From the IMG/VR virus record IMGVR_UViG_3300020469_000094, positions 1-41,195 of that record: a stretch of DNA of 41,195 nucleotides. One strand, written 5' to 3'. Origin of the DNA: a virus. The translations under genes were made by a program, and so were the position numbers. Of the stretch, positions 28,692 through 39,805 are shown one piece after another. The notes below the pieces were generated by a model. The model was given only the letters and a program-made list of their open reading frames with translations, was not told where the DNA came from and searched no databases. The stretch's first letter is position 1; each line of letters begins with the position of its first letter.

Positions 28692-30551
28692 ATGGCAACA
28701 AATTTAAATGTAACAGAATTAGACTTCGATCAGATTAAACAAAATCTGAAAAACTTTTTAAAGCAACAAGAAGAGTATACTGACTATGACTTCGAAGGTT
28801 CAGGTCTTAGTACACTCCTTGATGTATTAGCATATAACACACACTACAACGCAATGAACGCGCATTATAGTTTAAATGAAGCATTCCTTGACTCAGCTCA
28901 AATACGTGGTAATGTTGTCACACGAGCGAAGCTATTAGGTTATACTCCTCGTTCAGTTCTTTCTGCAAGAGCAAGAGTACAAATTACTGTTGATATATCT
29001 GGCGAAGATCAGGCAACAAAGGATAACACTACTTCACTCACACTACCTCGTGGTACTAAACTCAAGGCTGAAGTTGGTAATGATAAATTCGAATTTGTTG
29101 TATTGGATAATCATAGCGTAGATGTTATTGCAAATACACATACATTTGTTTTTAATAACATAGAAATTGCAGAAGGTACATACAAAACATTACTATACAG
29201 AGTTGATAATGATATAGAGAATCAGAAATTTCAACTAGGTGATAAGGATGCTGATACATCCACATTACGAGTCAGAGTACAACAGAACGAACAAGCAGTT
29301 GCGTACGATATCTATACAAAGTTTGAATCGCTATTAAATGTTGATTCAACTTCACAGATCTATTACTTACAAGAAAATCCATCCGAACTCTTTGAAGTTT
29401 ATTTCGGCGATGGTATTGTTGGAAGAAAGCCAATTAATAATAATATTGTAACTCTTGATTATGTTTATACAAAAGGTGAAGAAGCAAATGGTGCTTCCAC
29501 ATTCTCTATGGTCGATACAGTTGGTGGATTCGTAGGGGCTGCTGTTAAAGTAACAGATGCAGCTGGTGGTACTGAAAGAGAAACTTTAGAATCAATACGA
29601 TTTAATGCACCACTAACATTTACAGCACAGAACAGAGCGGTAACATCAGATGATTACCGTGGTATCTTATTAAAGAACTTTGCTAACATCTCTTCTATCT
29701 CAACATGGGGTGGAGAAGATAATGATCCACCAGATTTTGGAACAGTATATGTTAGTATTAAACCACTAACAGCAAATACATTAACTGATGCTGAGAAAGC
29801 AAATATAAAATCAACAGTACTAAAAGGAAAGAACGTGGTCTCTGTTACACCAGAGATTGTAGATCCTGCATTTACTAATTTAGAATTAGATGTATTCTTT
29901 AAATATAATCCAAACCTCACAGATAGAAGCTCGGTTGATTTACAAACAGTTGTCAAAGATGTCATCGCTGACTATAACTTTAATAACCTCAATAAATTTG
30001 ATGGAGTATTTAGGCATTCACAATTATTAAAAGCAATTGATTCAGCCGATCCTTCTATTTTAAATAGTACAGTTCGTCCATATATGTATCAGGACATTAC
30101 TCCATCTGTTGTGTCAGGCCAGAACAATCACAGTCTTACATTCGCGGCTCCATTCTATCAAGCTGGTAACTCAACAGATTTTATTTTAACATCATCTTCA
30201 TTTAATATTGGTTCAGTACCTCATTTCTTTGGTGATAAACCAATTTCTGGTTCTACTAACAGAACAGTTATTGTATATAAGATTATAGAAAACGAAAACA
30301 TTACAGTAATAAAAGATGCTGGTACTATTGATGTAAGTAAAGGAACAGTAACACTTCATAGCTTTACACCAGACACAGTAGCATCTATTAGAATCACACT
30401 TACACCAAACAGTTTAGATATAGCACCAAAAAGAAATCAGCTATTAAACATTGATAATTCTAAAGTTATAGTTACAGCTCAGGTAGATACTATCACAACA
30501 GCTGGCTCAGCAGGATCAATAGATTACGCAGTTAATTCAAGGTTAAGATAA
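28692..30551 (+). CDS. 6: gp6-like baseplate wedge protein (baseplate J family)
   Basis: 619 residues (T4: 660). N-terminus DFDQIKQNLKNFLKQQEEYT, then DYDFEGSGLSTLLDVLAYNT, YNEAFLDSAQ-type and RAKLLGYTPRSVLSAR, are hallmark gp6/gpJ features. A central beta domain and a segment NRAVTSDDYRGILLKNF (~315) follow. gp6 dimers form the ring holding the wedges. It follows gp25 by 6 bases, with GGTAAGATAAT before the ATG. Confidence 0.9.
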   Translation: MATNLNVTELDFDQIKQNLKNFLKQQEEYTDYDFEGSGLSTLLDVLAYNTHYNAMNAHYSLNEAFLDSAQIRGNVVTRAKLLGYTPRSVLSARARVQITVDISGEDQATKDNTTSLTLPRGTKLKAEVGNDKFEFVVLDNHSVDVIANTHTFVFNNIEIAEGTYKTLLYRVDNDIENQKFQLGDKDADTSTLRVRVQQNEQAVAYDIYTKFESLLNVDSTSQIYYLQENPSELFEVYFGDGIVGRKPINNNIVTLDYVYTKGEEANGASTFSMVDTVGGFVGAAVKVTDAAGGTERETLESIRFNAPLTFTAQNRAVTSDDYRGILLKNFANISSISTWGGEDNDPPDFGTVYVSIKPLTANTLTDAEKANIKSTVLKGKNVVSVTPEIVDPAFTNLELDVFFKYNPNLTDRSSVDLQTVVKDVIADYNFNNLNKFDGVFRHSQLLKAIDSADPSILNSTVRPYMYQDITPSVVSGQNNHSLTFAAPFYQAGNSTDFILTSSSFNIGSVPHFFGDKPISGSTNRTVIVYKIIENENITVIKDAGTIDVSKGTVTLHSFTPDTVASIRITLTPNSLDIAPKRNQLLNIDNSKVIVTAQVDTITTAGSAGSIDYAVNSRLR

Positions 30552-30552
30552 T

Positions 30553-32922
30553 ATGGCAAATGAATCATCACCAGGATATATAGAATCAATAGGTTCTACT
30601 AAAAGGAAGACAAAGGAAGATCTTTTAATAGATAATCTTATTCCTTCCGAGATCTTAGCTCAAGCTGGTGAAGGTGGAATAAAGAACTTACTTAAAAGAT
30701 ATTATGAATTCATGAATATGGACGAATTCATATATACACAAAACGAAACTTTTACTGATATCGTTTTAAATGGCCAAGCTCAATTTAGAGTATCAGATCC
30801 AAAAAATGAGAATGATGAATTCTTTATTGACCATACTTTTATTAATTCAACTTTAAAGACTGCAGGATTAGTTACCTTACCTGGAGAGAGTGAAGCGCTT
30901 CCTATTGGTAGCTCTATCACAACAATAAAAGTAACTGACGCAAATGGAACTGTAACAAGTCAACCAATCGGAGACGCGGCTGTTACTATATCAAATGGTA
31001 ACGAACTTCCAGGCTCATTAGCTAATTCAGTAGATCCTATTGGAAAAACTTACACAATAACTGGCTTGGAAGATTATAATAATATACCACTTACATTTAC
31101 AACACCCGTTAAATATTGGGTAGGACCTGGACCTTCATATGTTCTTAACGCAATTGAAGAAGCAATGGACATAGATGTAAATGGTGATAACTATCTACAG
31201 CTTATGCAAAAGGAAATAGCTCAAGCTATTCCTCGTAATTTAACTACAGATAAAAGAAAGTTATATAAAAGAATAGTTGATTTCTATAAAGTAAGAGGAT
31301 CACAAGATTCTATAGAAATCTTTTTTAGACTTTTATTCGATGATCAGGTTGAAGTAGAATATCCATGGGATAATACATTAAGACCTTCAGCTGGAGATTG
31401 GAGCTCTGATACAAATCAATTTGTTTCTACTACTGGTATGATATCAGAAAAGAAAATTAGATTACACGATTCTAATAGATATCAAAAATATTCTTACCTT
31501 GTAAGAACTGGTCAGAACGTTAGTACTTGGAAGAATGTATTTGAAAGATTAGTACATCCAGCTGGATTTGTTTTCTTCGGAGAGATATTAATATTACTAT
31601 CACTATTAAGAAGTGCTAATGGTGATAATACTAAAAGTAGTACTTATACATACACAGGACAAATCACAACACCAAATGGTTTAACAGCATTTAGATCTGG
31701 GGCCGCGGCATTAAGTACTGTACTGGCTTCCGAAGTATCTAGTGTTAATGTTGATATTCCATCATCTACTGGTGGAGATGTATTTCAAACAATAAAAGCT
31801 TATCCTAGATCTAATCGATTAACTAAATCTTCTATGCCAGGATTGCAACCAGGAGTTATTGGAGTTGAAGATCTTCCATTACTAGTTGAAATGTTTGTAT
31901 CACAATTTTTACCAGAGGCTAAAGCTAAGATAAATAGAAATGCTATATTAGGTGTTTCTACTAATACTTCAAATCAAGTTAGTGCTATTGAAATTGTAGA
32001 TACAGGTTATGGTTACCCAGTAGATAATTCAACAAAAACAACTGTTGCTGGCCAAGACTTTTATGATGGCCCAGCAATTACAATTAGTGGTACAGGATCA
32101 AGTGCAACAGCTACATCTAAAATTAATATAGAAGGTGAGCTAGAGACAGTTACTATTACTGCAGCTGGTAGTAATTATACCGAAGCTTCTATTGCAGTAG
32201 CTGGTAATTCAAATGCTGGTAAATTATCTAGAATTAATTTAACTGGTATTGCACCAAAGACATATAGAAGAGCTCCTAATATAGTATTAGGTGCGCCTAC
32301 AGCTGTAGACCAAGATGGTGTTTTACTTACTACTAATGTACAAGCTGTAGCTAAGTTTGTACTAGAAGCAACATCAGTTAATGAAGTACAAATGCTTAAT
32401 AGAGGTAGTGGATATACTTCCATCCCTACTGTTACAATATCATCACCAAGCTCTGGACAACAAGCACAAGCTCATGCTGTTGTAAGTTCGGATGGAAAGA
32501 TTGATGGCATCAGAGTTTATAATGGAGGAAGTGGATATACTGAAGCACCTACTATTACAATTAGTGGTGGCGGAGGAACTGGAGCTACAGGTTTAGTTTA
32601 TTTAAAAGCTAGTGAAATAAGTAGCATAAATATAACTAATAGTGGAAATGGTTATGTGTTTGATCCTAGAGTTACATTAGGTTCATCAGCAGTTTCTGAA
32701 AAGAGAGCAAGAGATACGATAATGTATTTAATCTTGCACCTCAATCAGGTTGATAGAGTACAAAATAATTATTTTAATTTAAAGAAAAATAGTTTTTACG
32801 ATAGTAGCAAAAGATTTAACAGTAATCAAAGAATTGACTTATTTGGTAGTCAAATTATAGGAAACAACTACAAAACTGTTATAAATAGTTATAACACTAG
32901 CAGTTTTATAGAAACAGATTAA
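30553..32922 (+). CDS. gp7-position baseplate wedge protein with beta repeats
   Basis: 789 residues (T4 gp7: 1032). The N-terminal ~400 residues are an alpha-beta domain (NLIPSEILAQAGEGGIKNLL, KRYYEFMNM, YKRIVDFYKVRGSQDSIEIF). From ~residue 475 come repeated beta units of the type N-x-GSGYT-x-x-P-[TA]-[VI]-TI-[SG]. It is the third gene after gp25, the place of gp7 in T4, and resembles marine T4-like gp7 proteins; sequence identity to T4 gp7 itself is not visible by eye. Confidence 0.65.
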   Translation: MANESSPGYIESIGSTKRKTKEDLLIDNLIPSEILAQAGEGGIKNLLKRYYEFMNMDEFIYTQNETFTDIVLNGQAQFRVSDPKNENDEFFIDHTFINSTLKTAGLVTLPGESEALPIGSSITTIKVTDANGTVTSQPIGDAAVTISNGNELPGSLANSVDPIGKTYTITGLEDYNNIPLTFTTPVKYWVGPGPSYVLNAIEEAMDIDVNGDNYLQLMQKEIAQAIPRNLTTDKRKLYKRIVDFYKVRGSQDSIEIFFRLLFDDQVEVEYPWDNTLRPSAGDWSSDTNQFVSTTGMISEKKIRLHDSNRYQKYSYLVRTGQNVSTWKNVFERLVHPAGFVFFGEILILLSLLRSANGDNTKSSTYTYTGQITTPNGLTAFRSGAAALSTVLASEVSSVNVDIPSSTGGDVFQTIKAYPRSNRLTKSSMPGLQPGVIGVEDLPLLVEMFVSQFLPEAKAKINRNAILGVSTNTSNQVSAIEIVDTGYGYPVDNSTKTTVAGQDFYDGPAITISGTGSSATATSKINIEGELETVTITAAGSNYTEASIAVAGNSNAGKLSRINLTGIAPKTYRRAPNIVLGAPTAVDQDGVLLTTNVQAVAKFVLEATSVNEVQMLNRGSGYTSIPTVTISSPSSGQQAQAHAVVSSDGKIDGIRVYNGGSGYTEAPTITISGGGGTGATGLVYLKASEISSINITNSGNGYVFDPRVTLGSSAVSEKRARDTIMYLILHLNQVDRVQNNYFNLKKNSFYDSSKRFNSNQRIDLFGSQIIGNNYKTVINSYNTSSFIETD
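31984..32691 (+). repeat. Beta-repeat region in the gp7-position gene
   Basis: Successive units containing IVDTGYGYP, LNRGSGYTSIP, VYNGGSGYTEAP and ITNSGNGYVFDP, each followed by a T-I-S-type strand and a Gly/Ala-rich linker. The same motif occurs in the gp8-like gene (VIENGGSNYDAAD). This is a virion repeat of marine myophages. Confidence 0.65.
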
Positions 32923-32935
32923 TAGGTAAAGAAAT

Positions 32936-34333
32936 ATGGCAGCAATAATTACAACCCCATTTAGAGTTCTAAATGCAGAGAACTTTAAAGAAGATGTCGG
33001 GTCATCTTCAGTTTATCTTGGTATAGGTAAATCAGACGTATGGTCGTTAGCGACTAGTGATACAACTGATACTATTCCATTCACACCAGGCGATCACGTA
33101 GATGATATAAACGGAGCATGGTCTCAAATGATTGCAATGAAAAAGGTTACATCCTCTGACGTTGCACATGTTGTTCCAAGACATGACTATGCAGATGGAG
33201 AATCATACGTAGCTTGGGATTCAAAAGATTCAGATATATATGACGATAAGTTTTATGTACTAACTTCAGAATTTAAAGTTTATAAGTGTATACAAAAAGG
33301 ACCAAGTTCTACATCAGTACAACCTACACATACTACAGCAACTATACCAGTTGCTGGAGCTGATGGTTACAGATGGAAATACATGTACACTATTACAACA
33401 TCTGATTCAGAAAAGTTTTTAACCAAGTCATTTATGCCAGTTAAAACATTAGCAGAGGCTCCAGTGTTAGCAGATACTAATGTAAACTATCCACAACAAC
33501 AATCACAAATTAATTCTAGAGCTCTTGCCACTGCTGCCGGCATTGAGAGAATTGTTATTGAAAATGGTGGATCTAATTATGATGCTGCTGATGTATTTAC
33601 AATTACCATTGAAGGTGATGGAACAGCTGCTGCTGCAGTTGATGGTGGTGTTACAGTTGTAGGCGGAGCAGTCACAGCAATTGCATTAAGCAATGTAGGT
33701 ACAGATTATACAAAGGCTAAGGTAACAGTAACAGCTAACAATGCATCAGGCGGTGCAGTAGGTTCTGGCTGTATTGCAAGAGCAGTTATCTCACCCCCAG
33801 CTGGTCATGGAACAGATCCAGTATCAGAACTAGGAGCTTTCTTTTCAGCATTAAACGTACAACTTGATGGAAACGATGGATCAGACTTTACAGTTGGTAA
33901 TGATTTTAGACAAATCTCAATTGTTAAAAATCCATATGCATCTGGTACAACTGTTGCAAGTGATCCTACAGTTAGAGCAACTAAAGGATTACAACTAGGC
34001 TCTGGACAGAACACAACAGGATTCGTGGTTGACCAAGTTATACAAGCAGCCTCAGGTGGAAGTGGAGCCAAAGCTTATTTGGTAGAAATAGATGCAACAA
34101 ATGCTAGATTATATTACTACCAAAACGAAAAGACTGGATTTACACCATTTGCAAATAATGATACAGTACAAGGAACATTACCATCTGGTGGTTCAGCTAC
34201 ATTAGCATCATCACACAATATTGCAGCTGAAGTCGTACCTGGATCTGGACAACTTATATTCCTAGAAAACAGAGATCCAATTAGTAGATCTGCAACACAA
34301 ATTGAAGACATTAAGTGTATTATAGAATTTTAA
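32936..34333 (+). CDS. 8: gp8-like baseplate wedge protein
   Basis: 465 residues (T4: 334). T4 gp8 features are clear: GIGKSDVWS near residue 30, HVVPRHDYAD, DGYRWKYMYTI, FRQISIVKNP (T4: FRQISIITNP) and the end LIFLENRDPI, then QIEDIKCIIEF (T4: MIYMENRPPI, QTEEINILFTF). An inserted beta-repeat segment (~residues 205-285) makes it longer than T4 gp8. It links gp7 and gp10 in the wedge. RBS AGGTAAAG. Confidence 0.88.
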   Translation: MAAIITTPFRVLNAENFKEDVGSSSVYLGIGKSDVWSLATSDTTDTIPFTPGDHVDDINGAWSQMIAMKKVTSSDVAHVVPRHDYADGESYVAWDSKDSDIYDDKFYVLTSEFKVYKCIQKGPSSTSVQPTHTTATIPVAGADGYRWKYMYTITTSDSEKFLTKSFMPVKTLAEAPVLADTNVNYPQQQSQINSRALATAAGIERIVIENGGSNYDAADVFTITIEGDGTAAAAVDGGVTVVGGAVTAIALSNVGTDYTKAKVTVTANNASGGAVGSGCIARAVISPPAGHGTDPVSELGAFFSALNVQLDGNDGSDFTVGNDFRQISIVKNPYASGTTVASDPTVRATKGLQLGSGQNTTGFVVDQVIQAASGGSGAKAYLVEIDATNARLYYYQNEKTGFTPFANNDTVQGTLPSGGSATLASSHNIAAEVVPGSGQLIFLENRDPISRSATQIEDIKCIIEF

Positions 34334-34358
34334 TTAATACATACAACAGAGAGATTTT

Positions 34359-37300
34359 ATGAGTACTACAAAAATAAAAGTATTTGGTCAACAACCATAT
34401 TATGACGATTTTAATGAAGCAAAAGGCTTTTACAGAGTTTTATACAGACCAGGATTTGCAGTTCAAGCTAGAGAGCTTACACAGATGCAAACTTCTATTC
34501 AAGCTCAGATTGATAGAGCTGGTCAGTATGCTTTTAAAGATGGCTCTAGAGTTATTAAAGGACAAGTTACTTTAAATACAGAATTTGATTATATACAATT
34601 AGAAGATGTTTTTAATTCTACACTTGATTCATCTTCTGCAAATCTTACTACTTCTAATTATTTAACAGACTTTGTAGGTACAACAATTACCGGTAGTGAT
34701 AATACTGGAAATCAAGTAACGGCTAAAGTTTTAAAAGCTGTTGCAGCTAACTCAACAAGTGGAGCTCCTTTAACGCTATATATTAAATATAAGAATAAAG
34801 GTGGCCCTACTAAAACAATCGAAAAATTTGGAGCCGGAGAAGAATTTCAATCAAACACATCTAAATTTGGTAAAATTCTAACTAATGGTGCTACAGTTAA
34901 TTCTGCAGCAACACAGCCTATAGGCGTAGGTTCCATAGCTACATTAGCTGAAGGTGTTTATTTTATATCAGGTGCATATGTTTATGTATCTGAATCAGAT
35001 GTTATATTAGATGCATATTCAAATACTCCAAGCTATTTAATTGGACTTACAGTAACTGAAGAAGAAGTTAACTCAGGTACCGATGGTACTTTAGTAGATA
35101 ATGCATTAGGTACATCAAATGCTTCAGCACCTGGAGCTAACAGATATAAAATTTCTGCAGTATTATCTAAAGACTCATTAACTAAAGCTGGTAGAACTAT
35201 TGATAATTTTATTACTCTACTAAAAGTAAAGAACGGCATCACAAGAATAGATACAACTGATGATACGGGTAATACTGAATTAACTAAAAGATTAGCAAGA
35301 AGAACATTTGAAGAATCTGGTAACTATGCTATAAGGCCATATCAATTAGATATTAAAGAACATTTAAATGATGAAGTAGGTAACAATGGATTAAAAACTA
35401 GTGGACAAGGCGGTGATGCTAATAAAATTGCACTAGGCGTAGAACCTAATGTAGCTTATATTCAAGGATTCAGAAACGAAAATTTAGGTACTACATATAT
35501 TGATGTTGATAAGCCAAGGCATGCTACAAATGATACATCAACAGAAACAGGTACTGTTACTCAATTAGTAAGTGGTAACTATATTAGATTAGATAGAACT
35601 GGTACAAGTAGTAGTGGACCAGCGTTACACTCCGCTATGAAAGGATTGCCACCAATAAATAATTTAGATACTATTGACTTGCATAGTGTGCGTATTGGCG
35701 GAACTCAATCGGGTAGTAATAAAATTGGTACAGCAAGAGTAAAAGAAATAGTAAAAATTGATAATAATGAAGCTCATTTATATCTCTTTGATATTACAAT
35801 GAGTGCTATTGATGCAAATAATGATTATAACTTTAGTTCTGTTCAATCTGTAAGTTATGCTGACTCAGGTAGTCAAGACTTTATTGCTGATTTAAAATCT
35901 GGTTTTGAAGGAAAGAGATTTAAATCTTCTAAATCAGGTGCAGTATGGAAGTTACCATATGATGCAGTTAAAGATGTTCCTACCGTAACATACGAAGTTA
36001 GAAGAAGAGAAAAGATTAATGTAACAAGTGGATTTGCTTCTATATCTACTGGTTCAGGAGAGGCATTTGAAGATGCTGCTAATGATATTATAGTAGCTCC
36101 TGGTACTGGAACAGTTTTAGCTGGTAGCCAAGTAACATTAAGTACAAGCACAGCAACTGCAATTACAATTAATGCTGGGGCCATGGGTATTTCAAATGGT
36201 ACACAATTAATTATAATTACAACAATTCAAAAAACAGCTGCACCTAAAACTAAAAGTTTACAGACTGGATCTAATAAAAGAACTCAAACAATTAATGTTA
36301 CCAACGGAAGCGCAGCAAGCTACAATCTAGATAGAGCTGATATTTATAGAATAATTTCTATAACAGATGTATTAGGCGACGATGTAACTGATAGGTTTAC
36401 ATTAGATGATGGACAAAGAGATAACTTCTATACAAACGGTAGCATTATTAAGAAACCTGGTTCACAACCAATTGCTGTCGGCAATATGGCAGTAGTATAT
36501 GAGTGGTGGCAACATGGTTCTGGTGATTATATAACTAGGACTGGTTATCAAGGTGCTGATGCATATGAAAAGATTGGAACATTTAATAGTTCAAGAGATG
36601 GATTGTTACAACTAAGAGATTGTATTGATTTCAGACCAGTTAAAGATAACACAGGAGCTAATTTTAGTGGCACTGGAGCCGTATTGCATGATTTAGGTGT
36701 ACCAAAAGCTAATTCTAATGTGACAGCTACAATTCAATATTATTTACCAAGAAAAGATAAATTGATACAAACTATTAATGGGGAATTTAAAGTTATTCCT
36801 GGTGTATCATCAGAAAGACCAGTATCACCAGAAGATCCAGAAGATGCAATCATTATTGCAAATGTTGATATGCCAGCTTATGTGTTTAATGTTAGTGATA
36901 TTAGAACAAGGTTGGTAGACAATAAACGATATACAATGAGAGATATTGGTAATATCGATAAAAGAGTTAAGAACTTAGAATATTACACATCATTATCATT
37001 ATTAGAAAAGAGTGCAAATGATACTCAAATTTTCGATGGTAACGATGAAAGATTTAAAAATGGTATTTTAGTAGATGGATTCTATGGACACAATGTTGGT
37101 GATCCAGCTAATCCTGACTATAATACTGCTGTAGATGATATGAACGGAATGTTAAGACCAGCTCATTCTACAAAGGCTGTAACTCTAGTTAGATTACAGG
37201 GAGAAAATAATTCACAATCAAATAAATGTGATAAGAATGGATCTATAGTTACTATGGATAAAGTAAGTGATGTAGAATTTGTATCACAACCATACGCAAC

Positions 37301-39797
37301 TACTCATATTAATGTTAACCCATACGACGTATTTACTTGGGGAGGAACTATAAAGTTATCTCCTGAGTCGGATGTATGGAAAGAAGTTGATGTAAGACCT
37401 GATATTGTGATAGATGATACGGCAGCTTATGATCAATTTATTAAACAAGCTGAAGAAGAAAATATTTTAGGAACAGTTTGGAATGAGTGGGAAACAAACT
37501 GGACAGGAACTCAAATAGATGAATGGGATGTATGGGAAGAAGGTTTAGGTTTCGGATTTATTCCTGGCAATTTAGGTGGAACTATTACTACAACTTCATC
37601 TCAAACAAGGAGTGGTTTAAATACTTCAGTTGTTGCTGATACTATAACTAAGGAAGTTGGTAATGAAGTTATTAAAGTAAACTTCCTACCATTTATGAGA
37701 TCAATTAAAGTTCACTTTGATGCGCAGTTAATGAAACCAAATACAAAGTTATTTCCATTCTTTAATGGTGTTGATATTAGTAGTTATGTAAAAGAAGAAG
37801 CATTCCAAGAATTCTCAGATATTGCTGATACTGTAGAAGTTAGAACCTATGAAGGAACTACAACTCATCCAAATACAGCTGGTGTTTTAGAAACTGATAA
37901 CTCAGGTAGATGTATTGGCTCATTCATTGTTCCAAGAAACGACGTATTAAAATTTAAAGCTGGAACTAGAGAATTTAGATTATCAGATAGATCTGATAAC
38001 GATAAAGCGCTCGAGTCAACTTTTGCAGAAACACAATTCCATTCACAAGGATTACTAGAGGTTCATCAAAAAACTATTATATCAACTAAGGTTCCAAGAT
38101 TAGTTACGACAGAAGTACAAGATAATAGAACAATAACAGAAACGCAAAACTTTGCACCAATCAGATGGGTTGATCCATTAGCACAAACATTCTTAGTAGA
38201 CGAAAAAGGTGGAATATTCTTAACTTCAGTTGATTTATATTTTAGAACAAAGGATGCAGAAATTCCAGTAAACGTTTCTATACGTTCAGTAGAAAATGGT
38301 ATACCTACACAGAAAGTTGTACCAGGTTCAGAAGTAATTAAATATCCAGCAGATTCATTATCATTTGCAACTAGTGGTAGCTCAACTCCGACAACAGCTG
38401 GAGATATTGCAGTTACTGGTATTGCAACAGATACGACTGGAAGATACGGAACAAGATTTACGTTTGAACATCCAGTATACTTACCACAGGATGGAGAATT
38501 CTCAATAGTAGTAATGGCACAAACAAATGAGTACAATTGCTTTATTTCAGAAATGGGAGAGTTCGATTTACAGGATACTACTAAGAGAGTTTCTAAACAG
38601 CCATACAATGGAGTATTATTCACATCACAAAATGCTTCAACATGGACACCAGAACAAAATAAAGATTTAAAATTTAATATTAATAGAGCATCTTTTAATA
38701 CTGGAGCTGCTTCAGAAATTAACATAGTCAATAGAAAACTACCAGGTAGGTTATTAAAACCTGCACCATTTAGAATTATTAATTCAGCAAGTAATGCTGA
38801 TTGTAGAATTAGGGTAAATCATCCTAATCATGGAATGCATGTAAATGGATCCAAGGTAAAATTTGAAGGAGCTGAAGCATTCCATGGAATTACAGCTGCT
38901 CAGTTAAATAGCTCAACAGGCCATTCAATTTCTGAGATTGAGCATAACTCATATACTATTACGATAGCTAATGCTACTACTTCAGCTATTAGGTCAGGAG
39001 GCGGAAGCTCAGTACGAGCATATGGAAACGTATACATGGATGTAGCTAAAGTTCTTCTACAAAATATTCAATTGCCAAATACAGAAACTAAATTTTATTT
39101 AAGAACTTATAATACACATTCCATAGATGGAGCTCAAGGTAATGGAACTTTACAAACTGAAAGACAAATATTAGTAAACAGAAACTTAACATTTGAAAAT
39201 CCACAAGTAATTTATAACGAATTAAATGAAGCTGAGTATGGAGATAGCGATAGTGTTATTGCTAATAAGTCATTCCATCTAAGAGTAGTAATGACAACAG
39301 AGAGAGAAAATATATCTCCAGTAATAGATTTAAATAGAGCTGCAGTTACGGGTACCCAAAATATTATAAACGATGCAGCAAGTGATACTGGGTCATATGA
39401 TGAATCAAACGGTGATGGAAGAAGTCATGTTGCTGAAACAGTTGCAACAGGTGGTTCTGAATTATCTAAATATATAACAAAGGAAGTTAGCTTAAACGAT
39501 GAGGCTACAGTAATTAGAGCATTATTAAATATTAACAAACCTTCTAATGCTAGTGTTAATCTATACTATAAAGTATTAGGTGCTGGTTCCGATGATTCAA
39601 TGAATGATATTGCATGGGAAGAAATAACACCTGATGATGCAATAACTTCTAATAACTATGGTCAGTTCCAGGAAGTAGAATATAATAAAACACCTGGCGA
39701 TAACTTTGGATCTATGATGTTTAAAATTGTGTTAAGATCAAAAAATTCATCCACGGTTCCAAAATTAAAAGACTTTAGAGTAATAGCGGCGACATAG
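34359..39797 (+). CDS. Giant baseplate/fibre protein (DUF4815-type, gp10 position)
   Basis: 1812 residues, the largest gene here. The N-terminus has PYYDDFNEAKGFYRVLYRPG, then FAVQARELTQMQTSIQAQID, the signature of DUF4815-type phage baseplate proteins. Residues ~200-850 are mixed beta, with IDFRPV (~757); ~1080-1250 hold QTFLVDEKGGIFLTSVDLYF-like sheet domains (~1278), and the C-terminus is a beta domain of 1600-1812. It occupies the place of T4 gp9/gp10 and probably connects wedge and fibres. The gap before it has GAGAG. Confidence 0.78.
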   Translation: MSTTKIKVFGQQPYYDDFNEAKGFYRVLYRPGFAVQARELTQMQTSIQAQIDRAGQYAFKDGSRVIKGQVTLNTEFDYIQLEDVFNSTLDSSSANLTTSNYLTDFVGTTITGSDNTGNQVTAKVLKAVAANSTSGAPLTLYIKYKNKGGPTKTIEKFGAGEEFQSNTSKFGKILTNGATVNSAATQPIGVGSIATLAEGVYFISGAYVYVSESDVILDAYSNTPSYLIGLTVTEEEVNSGTDGTLVDNALGTSNASAPGANRYKISAVLSKDSLTKAGRTIDNFITLLKVKNGITRIDTTDDTGNTELTKRLARRTFEESGNYAIRPYQLDIKEHLNDEVGNNGLKTSGQGGDANKIALGVEPNVAYIQGFRNENLGTTYIDVDKPRHATNDTSTETGTVTQLVSGNYIRLDRTGTSSSGPALHSAMKGLPPINNLDTIDLHSVRIGGTQSGSNKIGTARVKEIVKIDNNEAHLYLFDITMSAIDANNDYNFSSVQSVSYADSGSQDFIADLKSGFEGKRFKSSKSGAVWKLPYDAVKDVPTVTYEVRRREKINVTSGFASISTGSGEAFEDAANDIIVAPGTGTVLAGSQVTLSTSTATAITINAGAMGISNGTQLIIITTIQKTAAPKTKSLQTGSNKRTQTINVTNGSAASYNLDRADIYRIISITDVLGDDVTDRFTLDDGQRDNFYTNGSIIKKPGSQPIAVGNMAVVYEWWQHGSGDYITRTGYQGADAYEKIGTFNSSRDGLLQLRDCIDFRPVKDNTGANFSGTGAVLHDLGVPKANSNVTATIQYYLPRKDKLIQTINGEFKVIPGVSSERPVSPEDPEDAIIIANVDMPAYVFNVSDIRTRLVDNKRYTMRDIGNIDKRVKNLEYYTSLSLLEKSANDTQIFDGNDERFKNGILVDGFYGHNVGDPANPDYNTAVDDMNGMLRPAHSTKAVTLVRLQGENNSQSNKCDKNGSIVTMDKVSDVEFVSQPYATTHINVNPYDVFTWGGTIKLSPESDVWKEVDVRPDIVIDDTAAYDQFIKQAEEENILGTVWNEWETNWTGTQIDEWDVWEEGLGFGFIPGNLGGTITTTSSQTRSGLNTSVVADTITKEVGNEVIKVNFLPFMRSIKVHFDAQLMKPNTKLFPFFNGVDISSYVKEEAFQEFSDIADTVEVRTYEGTTTHPNTAGVLETDNSGRCIGSFIVPRNDVLKFKAGTREFRLSDRSDNDKALESTFAETQFHSQGLLEVHQKTIISTKVPRLVTTEVQDNRTITETQNFAPIRWVDPLAQTFLVDEKGGIFLTSVDLYFRTKDAEIPVNVSIRSVENGIPTQKVVPGSEVIKYPADSLSFATSGSSTPTTAGDIAVTGIATDTTGRYGTRFTFEHPVYLPQDGEFSIVVMAQTNEYNCFISEMGEFDLQDTTKRVSKQPYNGVLFTSQNASTWTPEQNKDLKFNINRASFNTGAASEINIVNRKLPGRLLKPAPFRIINSASNADCRIRVNHPNHGMHVNGSKVKFEGAEAFHGITAAQLNSSTGHSISEIEHNSYTITIANATTSAIRSGGGSSVRAYGNVYMDVAKVLLQNIQLPNTETKFYLRTYNTHSIDGAQGNGTLQTERQILVNRNLTFENPQVIYNELNEAEYGDSDSVIANKSFHLRVVMTTERENISPVIDLNRAAVTGTQNIINDAASDTGSYDESNGDGRSHVAETVATGGSELSKYITKEVSLNDEATVIRALLNINKPSNASVNLYYKVLGAGSDDSMNDIAWEEITPDDAITSNNYGQFQEVEYNKTPGDNFGSMMFKIVLRSKNSSTVPKLKDFRVIAAT

Positions 39798-39805
39798 GAA
39801 ATATT

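Noticed and set aside
32880-32887. TATAAATA near the end of the gp7-position gene, upstream of gp8
   Set aside because: It lies within coding sequence (INSYNTSS) of an AT-rich gene, and gp8 already belongs to the gp25 operon; chance is likely, though it might be a weak internal late promoter.
38066-38731. A 221-codon open frame on the minus strand within the giant structural gene
   Set aside because: It is the antisense of a clearly coding, repeated beta-rich region with strong codon bias; its translation is low-quality and no promoter or ribosome-binding site is seen.
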